DNA of 64,000 bases. Origin: Myxococcota bacterium (GTDB lineage: Bacteria > Myxococcota_A > UBA9160 > SMWR01). A model generated the notes under the pieces. It was not told the DNA's origin. It worked only from the letters and a program-made list of their open reading frames with translations, and ran no database searches. The stretch covers positions 78,920 to 142,919 of the forward strand of contig JAKVBI010000014.1 in assembly GCA_022447545.1 (NCBI GenBank). The letters run 5' to 3'. Within the stretch, counting starts at the first letter, position 1, and each line of letters begins with the position of its first letter. Made by a program: the position numbers and the translations under genes. This document shows positions 25,942-34,987 of this stretch, piece after piece.

Positions 25942-28197
25942 CTAAAAGGTCTGTCCGATGAACAGGTACGCGGCATTTCGCCCGCTCTCGGTGTATCCGT
26001 AGGCGAGGTAGAGCGGTGAAAGAGGAGTGTCCAGGGCCAGATAGGCACTGCCGCCCCATCGGAGCGATCCGAAACTGATGTCGCCCGTCGAAGCCCAGAC
26101 GTTCCCTGCCTCGATCGAGCCGCCGACATAGGTCGGAAGTTGAAAGGAGAGCACCCCCAGATCGGCGATCTTTCGATAGCCGCGTACGCGAAACAGTGCC
26201 GTGTGCGGCCCTCGGAGTTCGTTGGGGGCCAGGCCCGAGAGTCGTAGGAAGCCTCCGAGTGGAAGAAGGGTGGAAACCTCTCGAACGTCTTCGAAGGTGG
26301 TCGCGATTTGAGCATCGACAAGCAGCGTGGTGCCAAGGACGGTGAAGACATGTGTGGCAAGCAGGCCGAGGGTCTGATAATCGCGACTGGCTCCGAGGCT
26401 TTCGAAGGCGAAGGAGGCCTCCAGATAGCCAAAGCTCCCCTCGGTGGGAAAGGTGGCGCTGTCGAGCGTATCGACCACGGCGCGAAGAAAGGGCTGAGCG
26501 CTGCTCTCTTCTACGGTGGGAAGCAGGTTGGGGTCGCCGACCAGAGGCCGTGCCTCGGATTGTTCGTACGCGATCCCAGCGCGGATCTCTCCCCAGGTAC
26601 CCATTTGACGTCCCACCGCAATTCCTCCCGCAAAAGACCAGTTTCGGAACTGTGCGAGTTCGTCTCCATGGTCGTTGTAGAAGGAGATCGTGTTGGCCCG
26701 AAATAGAGCCTTGGGTGCAATGAAGTAGCGTCCTCCCGGGTCCAGCGGTTGCCAGAATTCGCTGGAGATCATGGGGTTCTCGCCGATTGCAAATTCGTTG
26801 CGCCATTCCGCACCCAGCCGATTGACGGGAAGACGCGTGGCGTTGACGCCGATGTTGAACAAGCTCCCCGTTTGGAAGTCGGTTTCGAGATTCACCCCGA
26901 AACGTATGCGATTGGGGCCCGTCTCTCGCTCGACCGCATGGAGGATGAGTTTGGCGTCACCGCTGGGGAGAGGGCTGATTTCGAACTCGACTCTTTCGAA
27001 GATGTCCAACCCATAGATGATGTCGATATCGTACTGAAGTGCTTCGACGTCCAGCGGTTCGCCAATGGGTACGTGAACCTTGCTGAGGATGACAGCATCG
27101 GAGACGGGTGAGTCGTTGACAATTTCGATGGATTGGATCACCGGAGGCGACGAGGCGGGGACTGGGCGCTCCGCCAGATAGGCCTGCCACTCTGCATCAG
27201 GCAAAGAGAATTTCCTAAGAGCATCTTGCTGACTCAGTGCCGTCTCGAAACCGATCTTTGAGGCTTCGATGACCTTTCCGAAAGCCATCGTGCTGATGTC
27301 AGCAAGTCGAGGCGTCAAGAGGATGTCCTCTTTGCTCAATCTCTCGAGCTGGCGCGCAGTGTTCTGCTGTATCTGAATGGTCAGCGTCTGGGCTGTGATC
27401 GAGAGGGCGGACTCTAGTTCTGCCTTGGACCGAAGAGGGGTTGCGATGTCGACCGCAATGATAATGTCGGCCCCCATGTTCTGGGCGATTTCGACGGGCA
27501 GATTCATGGCCGTTCCGCCGTCGACCAGGAGCTTTCCATTGATTTGAATCGGGGTGAAGACTCCGGGGATCGACATGCTGGCGCGAATCGCTCGGGCGAG
27601 GTCACCGTAGCCCAGAGTCACCGCGGCGCCGGTTTCGATGTCGGTCGCAATGGCTCGAAAGGGAACCGGCAGGTCGTCGAAATCTCTCACTGTGGCGACG
27701 GGCAGGGTCAGGACGGATAGCGTTTGCTCGAGGCTCTGGCCGCCGATCAGACCGCTCGGAAGTTGGAAAGACCAGTCCTTGAAGCTCAGCTGAAAAGTGG
27801 ACTGGAAGCGTCGGTCGTCTTGCTTTCGACGGAAGGAAAGGTCTCGCCGACGGGTCTTGTCTGTAAACAGAGCGTCCCAGTCGAGGTCTGCCAATAACTT
27901 GGCCAGGGCGTCGGGCTCGATACCGGATGCGTAGAGTCCCCCGACCACGGCCCCCATGCTCGTACCGACCACGTAGTCGACTGGAATCTGGAGTCGGGTG
28001 AGAACCTGGATGACTCCGACATGAGCGGCTCCCCGTGCGCCCCCACCACTGAGGACGAGTCCGATCCTGGGCCGTTCTTCCAGCGGATTTTGGGACGCGG
28101 CGCCAACTATGGCGGGGGTCAGCAGCAACAGGGCAATCAGCGACCCGATTACGGAAGAGGGCGTGAGGGGTCGCGAGCGAACGAGGCCCCGGAACAT
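25942..28197 (-). CDS. Patatin-POTRA-BamA barrel fusion (type Vd autotransporter, PlpD-like)
   Basis: A 751-residue fusion. It has a signal peptide (about 14-34), then a patatin phospholipase domain with oxyanion loop GGGARG (51-56), nucleophile GTSMGA (Ser80) and catalytic DGG (Asp226). A POTRA-like segment follows (about 335-415; IQSIEIVNDSPV, YDIDIIYGLDIFERV), then a 16-strand-type Omp85 barrel ending in Phe (AAYLFIGQTF). PlpD-type proteins secrete or display an A1-type lipase across the outer membrane. ATG 28197 overlaps the upstream TGA (TGATG). A longer frame extends to 29304, but that extension reads an alternative frame of the oxidase gene and is not real. Confidence 0.92.
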   Translation of the reverse strand: MFRGLVRSRPLTPSSVIGSLIALLLLTPAIVGAASQNPLEERPRIGLVLSGGGARGAAHVGVIQVLTRLQIPVDYVVGTSMGAVVGGLYASGIEPDALAKLLADLDWDALFTDKTRRRDLSFRRKQDDRRFQSTFQLSFKDWSFQLPSGLIGGQSLEQTLSVLTLPVATVRDFDDLPVPFRAIATDIETGAAVTLGYGDLARAIRASMSIPGVFTPIQINGKLLVDGGTAMNLPVEIAQNMGADIIIAVDIATPLRSKAELESALSITAQTLTIQIQQNTARQLERLSKEDILLTPRLADISTMAFGKVIEASKIGFETALSQQDALRKFSLPDAEWQAYLAERPVPASSPPVIQSIEIVNDSPVSDAVILSKVHVPIGEPLDVEALQYDIDIIYGLDIFERVEFEISPLPSGDAKLILHAVERETGPNRIRFGVNLETDFQTGSLFNIGVNATRLPVNRLGAEWRNEFAIGENPMISSEFWQPLDPGGRYFIAPKALFRANTISFYNDHGDELAQFRNWSFAGGIAVGRQMGTWGEIRAGIAYEQSEARPLVGDPNLLPTVEESSAQPFLRAVVDTLDSATFPTEGSFGYLEASFAFESLGASRDYQTLGLLATHVFTVLGTTLLVDAQIATTFEDVREVSTLLPLGGFLRLSGLAPNELRGPHTALFRVRGYRKIADLGVLSFQLPTYVGGSIEAGNVWASTGDISFGSLRWGGSAYLALDTPLSPLYLAYGYTESGRNAAYLFIGQTF

Positions 28198-29492
28198 CAG
28201 CCCCGATGCCGTCCCACGGAACGGGAGTCGATCTCGGAGAGGCTGGAGGTGCCCATCTGGCGCATCACGACTTCGAGCTCGTTCCTCAGCAAAGACAAAA
28301 CCGATTCGACTCCGGGCTGGCCGAACGCCCCAAGGCCCCATAGATACGGGCGGCCGATGCAGACCGCAGTGGCACCAAGGGCAAGCCCTTTGAAAATGTC
28401 CGTGCCCCGGCGAAAGCCACTGTCGACCAGTACCGGGACCTGGCCCGATACGGCCTCGACCACCTCCGGGAGGCAGGCAAGGGTTCCGCGGCCGGTTTCC
28501 ACGGCACGTCCACCGTGGTTCGACACCACGATGCCATCGGCTCCATTCTCGAGGCATCGCTCGGCGTCGTGAGCGGTGACGATGCCTTTGATCACGAGTT
28601 TCATCGACGTGTTTGCTTTGAGTTGGCGTACGAAGTCCCAGTCGAGGTTGGCTCCCCAGCCCAGGGCAGGATCGGCTGCGGAAATGTCCACGCCGTTGAA
28701 CATGGGTTTTCGCGCGAGGTACGTGTCGGGCGATGGGTGGCAGGCCGAGCAGGGCCGGGAGTCGAGGGATTTGGCTCGTGCCTGTGTTTCCTTGGTTCCC
28801 TCGCCTGCTAGCGAGTCGACGGTGAGCACCAGTACGGGGCACCCTGCTGCTTCCGCCCGAGCGACAAGGGTCGCAGCAATGGCCCAATTCGAGGTGGGAT
28901 AGAGCTGGTACCACACCGGGGCCCCATATGCGGTCACCACATCTTCCACGGAAGTCGTGCTCACCGTGGAGAGGATCTGCAAATTTCCCTGCTTGCCCGC
29001 TGCCCGAGCGGTGGCCAACTCCCCCTCTGGATTGAAGGCTCGCTGGCTTCCCGCCGGCGCGAGTACGATGGGCGTCTCCCAACGCTGGCCGAACAACTCC
29101 GTTCCCATGTCGATCTGGCCACTGCCGGAGAGCACCCGAGGGTTGAGATAGAGATCTCCGAAGGCCTCGCGATTTGCTCGGAGGGTTGCCTCTCCGTCTA
29201 CACCGGTTTGCAGGAAGCCGAAGTGCGCCGGCGGAATTCGATTCGCCGCGACCGTCTCGAAGTCGAAGACGCTTCGGGCCTCCTCCGGTGATTCGATCTG
29301 CCACGGTGCACGTCGGCCCTGCAGGCTCTCTCCCAACAGGCGCAGACTTGACGATGTCGCTTCAGGTCGAATGCTCTTGGCAACGGTCTCGAGGGTCTCC
29401 GCCATGACGCTCTGGGCCAGCAGCGGGCTGGCCGCCAGGTATCGCAGAAAGAGGCGACGTTGAAGACTCGAGTCGTGCACCACGGGTTCCAT
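28197..29492 (-). CDS. FMN-dependent alpha-hydroxy acid dehydrogenase/oxidase, Tat-like signal
   Basis: A 431-residue protein of the lactate/glycolate oxidase family. The FMN barrel carries PIVLAPAGSQRAFNPEGE, STVSTTSVEDV, VWYQLYP, VLTVD, Lys302 (VIKGI), the catalytic His326 and Arg329 in VSNHGGRAVE, and DSGFRRGTDIFKGLALGA. The N-terminus QRRLFLRYLAASPLLAQS resembles a Tat signal, so it may work in the periplasm. It oxidises a 2-hydroxy acid to the 2-keto acid. It ends inside the start of the patatin-barrel gene (TGATG), so the two are translationally coupled, an unusual pairing. Confidence 0.9.
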   Translation of the reverse strand: MEPVVHDSSLQRRLFLRYLAASPLLAQSVMAETLETVAKSIRPEATSSSLRLLGESLQGRRAPWQIESPEEARSVFDFETVAANRIPPAHFGFLQTGVDGEATLRANREAFGDLYLNPRVLSGSGQIDMGTELFGQRWETPIVLAPAGSQRAFNPEGELATARAAGKQGNLQILSTVSTTSVEDVVTAYGAPVWYQLYPTSNWAIAATLVARAEAAGCPVLVLTVDSLAGEGTKETQARAKSLDSRPCSACHPSPDTYLARKPMFNGVDISAADPALGWGANLDWDFVRQLKANTSMKLVIKGIVTAHDAERCLENGADGIVVSNHGGRAVETGRGTLACLPEVVEAVSGQVPVLVDSGFRRGTDIFKGLALGATAVCIGRPYLWGLGAFGQPGVESVLSLLRNELEVVMRQMGTSSLSEIDSRSVGRHRG

Positions 29493-29831
29493 TTCAAGCG
29501 CAGGCCATCATTTGGCGCTCAGCGCACATTCGATCTCGTTCCTGCATTCGACCGAGACCCAGGTCCCTGGGAGTCATACTGTGCGTCGCGAAGGTGCCTC
29601 GGATGGGGTCTCGGAGTGTAATGGAACCCTGGCCACACGGATACGGGGAAGGAGCCTGGTCTACGGTGAAGCCTGGGCGGGGAGAGGTGGGTCCTCGGTG
29701 GCTGCCAGGGGCCTCGCCATCGGATCTCCAACGGGAGTCGGTCCCAGCAGTCGTTCCATTCGTGTCAGAATGGGCTTCGATGACGTTTTGGAGTTCGCCG
29801 GTCAGTTCGGCTCAAATACGGAAACTCGCTC
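29493..29831. other. Divergent intergenic spacer (339 bases)
   Basis: It separates the divergent FMN-oxidase and LLM-oxidoreductase genes and presumably carries their promoters. There is a short inverted repeat near 29560-29575 (CCCAGG/CCTGGG around a two-base centre). I see no convincing gene, tRNA or mobile element. Confidence 0.55.
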
Positions 29832-30920
29832 ATGAAATTCGGTATCTTCCACGAACTCGCTACGCCGCGTCCCTTTACTGCCGAAGTCGAGACGCAGGTG
29901 GTCATGAACGCCCTGGAGCAGGTTCGTCTCGCTGACGAACTCGGCTTCGCGACGGTCTGGGCCGTCGAACACCACTTCCTCGAGGGCTATTCCCACTGCA
30001 GCGCTCCCGAGGTCTTCCTTACGGCGTGCGCGATGCAAACCAAGAACATCCGCGTGGGGCACGGCGCCGTGGTTTGTGTCCCCGAGATGAACCACCCGAT
30101 TCGCGTGGCCGAGCGCGCGGCGATGCTCGACATCGTCTCGGGGGGGCGGCTGGAATTCGGAACCGCGCGATCATCCACCTGGACCGAACTCGGAGGCTTC
30201 CAGGCGGACCCCAATGCCACGAAGAGGGATTGGGACGAGTATGTTCGCATCATTCCACGGATGTGGACCGAGGAGCGCTTGTCCTACGACGGCGGTTGCT
30301 TCAGCATGCCGGAACGGTCCGTGCTCCCCAAGCCGATTCAGAAGCCTCATCCACCCATGTGGGTCACCGTCACCAGCGCCGGCACCGAACTCGATGCTGC
30401 CGAACGCGGCCTCGGGTGTCTGGGCGTGGCGACCGCGAGCTACCAGGAGCAGGAGCGGCGCACGCAGGAGTACCACCGGCGCATCCAACAATCGAATCCC
30501 ACCGGCGAAGTGAACGACTGCGTCGCCACCCTGAACTTCATGCACTGCCATGAGGATCTGGCGACCGGAGCGCAGCGCGGGATGCAGTTTCTCGGAATGT
30601 TCGGTCTTTTGAATTCACACCTGCTCTTCACTCGCGAGGCCTTCCCCACCACCGCCTATCAGTCGCTTGCCGGCCTCGCGACACCCTCCGGTCCCAAGGG
30701 GGGAGGGAACCCCGGGGCCCAATATGGGGTTCCCGACGGAGTCTGTATCGGTGACCCGGCTTCGATCGTCGAGGCTGTGAAGCGTTGGGAGTCGGTAGGG
30801 GTCGACCAGATCAATTTTCTTCTCAACGCCTGCGAGTTGCTGCCGCAGGATCAGGTGCTGGACAGTCTGCGCTTGTTTGCCCGCGAAGTGATGCCCGCTT
30901 TTGCGAATGGAGGGCGTTGA
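29832..30920 (+). CDS. LLM-class flavin-dependent oxidoreductase (luciferase-like)
   Basis: A 362-residue luciferase-like monooxygenase. The opening MKFGIFHELATPRPF and LADELGFATVWAVEHHF, then RVGHGAVVCVPEMNHPIRVAERAAMLD and SGGRLEFGTAR are hallmark bacterial-luciferase family strands and loops that bind FMN (or F420). The end contains QINFLLNACELLPQDQVLDSL. It likely hydroxylates or oxidises an organic substrate using reduced flavin. Its stop overlaps the ATG of the next gene (TGATG), so it is coupled to the acetoacetate-decarboxylase-like protein. Confidence 0.9.
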   Translation: MKFGIFHELATPRPFTAEVETQVVMNALEQVRLADELGFATVWAVEHHFLEGYSHCSAPEVFLTACAMQTKNIRVGHGAVVCVPEMNHPIRVAERAAMLDIVSGGRLEFGTARSSTWTELGGFQADPNATKRDWDEYVRIIPRMWTEERLSYDGGCFSMPERSVLPKPIQKPHPPMWVTVTSAGTELDAAERGLGCLGVATASYQEQERRTQEYHRRIQQSNPTGEVNDCVATLNFMHCHEDLATGAQRGMQFLGMFGLLNSHLLFTREAFPTTAYQSLAGLATPSGPKGGGNPGAQYGVPDGVCIGDPASIVEAVKRWESVGVDQINFLLNACELLPQDQVLDSLRLFAREVMPAFANGGR

Positions 30921-31654
30921 TGCTCCAGGGAACTGCCAACATTTCCGACTTCGAGCGGGGTGCACCCAGCTTGGCGGACTTTGAGACCGAAGCCCTGGTT
31001 CTCCCCAGAGCATCGGTTCTGCAGGTCTTGTACGAGATCGACAGCGACGACATGTGTGCCCTGTTGCCGCCAGCTCTCCATCCCACGCTCCCACCGGTCG
31101 TCAACTGGTCGTTCTATCGTTTTCCCGACACACCCTGGGGTGAGGTGAACCTTGCCCAGACCCGGCTCCAGTGCCGTAGTGGCCTGCGGCCGCGAGGGCT
31201 ACTCCTGAATGCCGCGATCGACAACGAGGCAGCGGGAGCGGCTCTTGCGTCGCGTTTTGGTTTTCGGTCCGAGCGAGCCGAGGTCTCACTGCGGATTGGT
31301 TACGACGAGGTGCGTGGCCAGGTCGAATTCGACGGCGATCTCGTGCTCGATCTCGGAGCAAGAGACCCCCAGCCACTGGGGGCCACTACCGTTCAGTTCG
31401 TGTCCAACGTCCATCCCGCTCAGACGCCTGCTGGGTTTCGCCTCGTTCAGGTCGACTTCCAGCACGTCGTCGAGAGGGCCGAGGCCTGCCAGCCTGTCCT
31501 CGACGAGTTCGATGCCGAGGCCTGGGGGGACGAGAGAATCGAACCCTCGTATCCGATCTCCGCCGCTTATTGTCTGGCCGATGTCACCCTGCCGAAATTG
31601 CGCTTCGTCTGCCGTCCCGACGTGATGGCCTTCGAGGGCACCGAGCCCATCTAG
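30920..31654 (+). CDS. Acetoacetate-decarboxylase-like family protein, catalytic Lys apparently absent
   Basis: A 244-residue ADC-fold protein starting at the ATG that overlaps the previous stop. It begins with an EALVLPRASVLQVLYEIDS segment and a middle NLAQTRLQCRSGLRPRGLLLNAAIDN, the usual position of the family's first large strand pair. The Schiff-base region, normally G-F-P-K-K, reads FGFRSERAEVSL (113-124), so the expected Lys is Arg or Ser. Enzymes lacking this Lys cannot use the classic imine mechanism, and many are hydratases or aldolase-like (compare the ADC superfamily variants). It is coupled to an LLM oxidoreductase. Confidence in the family is moderate-high, and low in the reaction. 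Confidence 0.75.
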   Translation: MLQGTANISDFERGAPSLADFETEALVLPRASVLQVLYEIDSDDMCALLPPALHPTLPPVVNWSFYRFPDTPWGEVNLAQTRLQCRSGLRPRGLLLNAAIDNEAAGAALASRFGFRSERAEVSLRIGYDEVRGQVEFDGDLVLDLGARDPQPLGATTVQFVSNVHPAQTPAGFRLVQVDFQHVVERAEACQPVLDEFDAEAWGDERIEPSYPISAAYCLADVTLPKLRFVCRPDVMAFEGTEPI

Positions 31655-31685
31655 AGGAACTCAGGAGTCCAAGCGGTAGGCGAAC

Positions 31686-32501
31686 TCATACACGAGATTT
31701 CGTGAGGCCGTGGGTTTCGAAGAACGCGAGTGCACGTCGGGTGGGCTCTCCCATGCGCCGTCCGTGGGGGCTGTACCAGGGCATGTAGACTCGGGCAATG
31801 CGTGGCAGGTGAAACCGTGCGGCGCGTCGCCTGAACTTCGCGTCGGCACCGGCATCCTCCGTGTCCTTGAAAAATTCGGCGCGGTCGATGTCGCTCATGT
31901 GCGCGCGCACCCGGGCGGTGAATTGGAACAGGTGTTGCGAGCAGAAACGGAAGCCGCGCAATCGATGGCGCCAGCCCGGGAAGAGCGCTTTCAGCACGTC
32001 GTGTGCAACGTTTCGGTGTTCGAATTCTTCGGCGAGGTGCCAGCGCCACAGGGCGGACACGGCGGGGTCTGCGGTTTCCAAAAGGTCGTCGATCGCATGT
32101 AGGAAGAACTCGGAAGCGATGACGCCGCTGCTCTCGAACCCTTCGCAGTAGGCCAGGTTCCAGGCGAGGGGTCTGTCCCGTAGGAAACCCTCGAAGTCTG
32201 CGCGGATCTCCGCTTCGAATGGGGCGAGGCTGGGGTACTGCCCGAGCATCACACGGTTGTAGGCCGAGTGAACCCTGTAGTGGTTGGCCTCCTGTTGGTT
32301 GAAGACATCGAGATCCTCGAGTAGTTCGGGAGCTACCTCCGCGACTCGGGGCCTGGCGGCTCGCATTACCTTGACGAGGTAGGGCTCGAGGTAGGGAAGG
32401 AGTAGCGAGGCACCATTCAACTGGTGGGCAAAGGCGGGTGCAGCCGGAATCCAGCGCGGATTGGCCTGGCTGAAGTCGAACTCGGGAAGGCGGGCCTTCA
32501 T
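31686..32501 (-). CDS. Predicted metal-dependent hydrolase (PF10118), ferritin-like helical
   Basis: A 271-residue mainly helical protein. It carries repeated E/H pairs expected for a di-iron-type helical bundle: NQQEANHYRVHSAYN, AYCEGFESSGVIASEF and WHLAEEFEHRNVAHDVL. This matches COG3687/PF10118 "predicted metal-dependent hydrolase", often near degradation genes for lipophilic compounds. No signal peptide is evident. It is convergent with the ADC-like gene (31 bases between stops). The reaction is not established. Confidence 0.82.
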   Translation of the reverse strand: MKARLPEFDFSQANPRWIPAAPAFAHQLNGASLLLPYLEPYLVKVMRAARPRVAEVAPELLEDLDVFNQQEANHYRVHSAYNRVMLGQYPSLAPFEAEIRADFEGFLRDRPLAWNLAYCEGFESSGVIASEFFLHAIDDLLETADPAVSALWRWHLAEEFEHRNVAHDVLKALFPGWRHRLRGFRFCSQHLFQFTARVRAHMSDIDRAEFFKDTEDAGADAKFRRRAARFHLPRIARVYMPWYSPHGRRMGEPTRRALAFFETHGLTKSRV

Positions 32502-32819
32502 GATTCACATTTCCTTGTATGGTGCCAATTCAGAGGGGACTCGGGTGAACTGTCGACGAGAATATCCGGGTGGGAACGCGTTCGCACCCAATGGGCTTGG
32601 CCCAGTGTTGCTGTTTCGCGTTGTTCGGGCCATGGGCGGCAGGCTCCGTCGTCATGGCTCGCTTGAGTTCACCAGATCACACCCGGTCTCGCCCCATGGG
32701 GACGGTGCCGCCGTGACTTCATTTCAGTTTCAAATCTTGAATGGACTGTCTCTGTAATGAGTTATCTGGGAGCGCTCCCTGTGCTAGGAGCGACTCGAGG
32801 CCCCAAGGGGTGAATTTGA
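32502..32819. other. Spacer between the PF10118 gene and the arylsulfotransferase remnant
   Basis: This 318-base stretch shows no gene I can support. It contains a perfect 12-base palindrome GGGAGCGCTCCC at 32768-32779 and two close in-frame stop codons (32811 and 32817) just before the sulfotransferase-like fragment. It may be the eroded 5' part of that gene. Confidence 0.5.
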
Positions 32820-33230
32820 GCGGCGAAGTACGGGCTCATCCGGCTGGATCGTGACTTGAATCTGTTGTGGGCCTTTGATGATCATGTCCACCACGACATT
32901 GAGGTCCTCGAGGATGGTGGTTTTTACGTCCTGACCAGTCATGCCGAGATCGTTGAGCGAATCAACCTCGAACGTCCCATCCTTCACGACAGCGTCGTTC
33001 TTCTCGATGCAAACGGTCGTGAAATCGACCGATTCGTGATTCTCGAGGCCATCGAAAATTCCGATTTCACACCGCTGTTGGACCAGGCCGCCAGCTTCGG
33101 GGATAGGTTGCACACCAACGAAATTCACGTTTTGGACGGCCCCCCTCAGCGTTTCGAACCGGCAGGTGTGACGCGTAGAAATTCGAGATCTCGCGGTATA
33201 GAATCGCCCAAGCTTCGTCTCGGCACTTGA
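32820..33230 (+). pseudogene. Truncated arylsulfotransferase (ASST)-like fragment
   Basis: The plus-strand frame reads YGLIRLDRDLNLLWAF, then VHHDIEVLEDGGFYVLTSHA and later HTNEIHVLDG, which are core repeats of the ASST (aryl sulfotransferase) beta-propeller (W-x-F, H-H-D-I-x-x-L-x-D-G, H-x-N-x-x-x-x-L-D-G). Full ASST proteins have about 450-500 residues; only about 130 remain. Stops lie directly upstream in frame, and the sequence after LDG loses family resemblance and ends in TGA at 33230. It is therefore a decayed remnant rather than a working gene. The opposite-strand frame here is a shadow. Confidence 0.65.
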
Positions 33231-33314
33231 CGGAAGTCGGCAAAAACCCGGAGATTCTCGTCGTCACCGCAAGTTGGTTTCTCGAGCTGCGGGATCCGTC
33301 CACGGAGGGCCAGC

Positions 33315-34823
33315 ATGACTGCGAAACGCGATGACACCCAGCCTCAGTCCAGTCCGCCCATTCAGGAGCGGGAAGTTGCGAAATGGGACGAAGAGGTGGA
33401 TGTGCTGGTTTTGGGCATGGGCGCGACAGGAGCCTGTGCGGCTATCGAAGCCGCCGAAGCCGGCGTCTCGGTTCGAGTGCTCGAAAGAGGTTGGCGCGGG
33501 GGTGGTGCATCGGCCGAATCGACGGCGCAACTATACATGGGAGGGGGGACGCCCCTGCAGAAGGGGTGTGGCTTCGAGGACGACCCCGACGAGATGTACA
33601 AATACCTTGTTGCTTCGTGTGGGCCCGGAGCCGACGAGGCGAAGATTCGCATTTACAGTGATGGAAGTGTGGATCACTACCATTGGATCACCGGCCACGG
33701 GATTCACTTTGAGCCTGGCTTCCAACCCTACGAAGTGAGCACCCACCCCGGTCCTGGTCAGGGGCTCAGCTATACGGGCAGTGAGCGCGCGCATCCCTAC
33801 TGCAAAATCGCGAAGCCCGCGCCGCGTGGGCACACGGTATTGAAGGACGGTCAGATGTCGGGCGAGTACATGATGCAGGTTTTGATGCGAAGTGCCGCTG
33901 AGGCCGGGGCCGCGATCCAGCCGGATACCGACGCCGAACGGCTCGTCGTGGACGCTGCCGGGGAGGTCATCGGTGTCGTCGCGCGAACTCGGGGCGAAAA
34001 GCAGACCCTCCGAGCTCGGAGGGGGGTGGTCATCACCACCGGGGGATTTGCACACAACGAGGAGATGCTGCGGCGCTACGCACCGGCCCTGCATGGAACC
34101 ACGTACCCCATCGGGCCGGCGATTGGAGATGATGGAAGCGGGATTCGGATGGGAATGGGGGCCGGTGGTGCTGCGATCCGGATGGACTCAGGCTGTGTGA
34201 CCCTGGGCTTCGCCTACGGACATCGAGACAATCTTCGCGGCATCATGGTCAATGCTCAGGGGCAGCGTTACATCAACGAAGACGTTTATCAGACGAACCA
34301 TGGGGAAGCGGCTCTCTACCAGCAGGCGGGTGAGGTGTATCTCATCGTAGACGATGCAATCTATGCCCGGCCTGATCGGGAGGCGGAAGAGTCATCCGTC
34401 GCCTGGGAAGTAAATATCGCCGCCGTTGCGCAGACTCCGGAAGAGTTGGAAGCTGAGCTTGGAATGCCCCCTCGTAGCCTGTCCCATACCATTCGCACCT
34501 ACAATGAATTCGCGGCCAGGGGCGAGGACCCGTATTTTCACAAGGAGAGCCTCTGGCTCCAGCCTCTTCAGACGCCTCCTTTGGCCGCAATCGATCTCCG
34601 AGTCGGACAGACCGCATACGCGCTGTTCACTCTAGGGGGGTTGCACACGCTTCCGGGCGGTGAGGTGATGGACGTGGAGGGGAACGTGATTCCGGGTCTC
34701 TATGCAGCAGGTCGCACTGCGTCCGGGATCCCCGCTCAGGGCTACAACAGTGGTCTGTCGTTGGGTGATTGCACCTTCACTGGCAGGATGGCGGGGGCCA
34801 GTGCTGCCACCCGAAACCCTTGA
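33315..34823 (+). CDS. FAD-dependent oxidoreductase of the fumarate reductase/3-ketosteroid dehydrogenase family
   Basis: A 502-residue flavoprotein. The Rossmann dinucleotide motif DVLVLGMGATGACAAIEAAEAG (about 29-50) begins after a short charged N-terminus, and the second FAD contact is RRGVVITTGGFAHNEE. The C-terminal substrate/FAD block reads TLGGLHTLPGG, GNVIPGLYAAGRTASGIP and YNSGLSLGDCTFTGRMAG, as in FAD_binding_2 proteins such as KstD and fumarate reductase. It removes or adds hydrogen across a C-C bond. It could be a ring-dehydrogenating enzyme, but the active-site Tyr set of KstD cannot be verified by eye. Confidence 0.88.
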   Translation: MTAKRDDTQPQSSPPIQEREVAKWDEEVDVLVLGMGATGACAAIEAAEAGVSVRVLERGWRGGGASAESTAQLYMGGGTPLQKGCGFEDDPDEMYKYLVASCGPGADEAKIRIYSDGSVDHYHWITGHGIHFEPGFQPYEVSTHPGPGQGLSYTGSERAHPYCKIAKPAPRGHTVLKDGQMSGEYMMQVLMRSAAEAGAAIQPDTDAERLVVDAAGEVIGVVARTRGEKQTLRARRGVVITTGGFAHNEEMLRRYAPALHGTTYPIGPAIGDDGSGIRMGMGAGGAAIRMDSGCVTLGFAYGHRDNLRGIMVNAQGQRYINEDVYQTNHGEAALYQQAGEVYLIVDDAIYARPDREAEESSVAWEVNIAAVAQTPEELEAELGMPPRSLSHTIRTYNEFAARGEDPYFHKESLWLQPLQTPPLAAIDLRVGQTAYALFTLGGLHTLPGGEVMDVEGNVIPGLYAAGRTASGIPAQGYNSGLSLGDCTFTGRMAGASAATRNP

Positions 34824-34987
34824 GCTCTAGGTGAAGTGCGGGTGAAATGATTCCTCGGCGGTGGGTCGGGGCACCGAAATGCGTCCGCCCGTGTCGAACG
34901 GAAACTTGTCGGCTAGCATTCCTCTGCCGATCTGCTGAATCTGTCGCGTCGGGCCCGCTAACGAGATCACCCAATGGAGGATCATTC

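Noticed and set aside
28198-29304. An N-terminal extension of the patatin-barrel protein giving a 1120-residue fusion
   Set aside because: This part is another frame of the FMN oxidase gene, which has clear homology; the patatin gene has a signal peptide at its own ATG (28197).
32784-33128. A 114-residue minus-strand open frame
   Set aside because: The opposite strand carries the recognisable ASST motifs, so this is its shadow.
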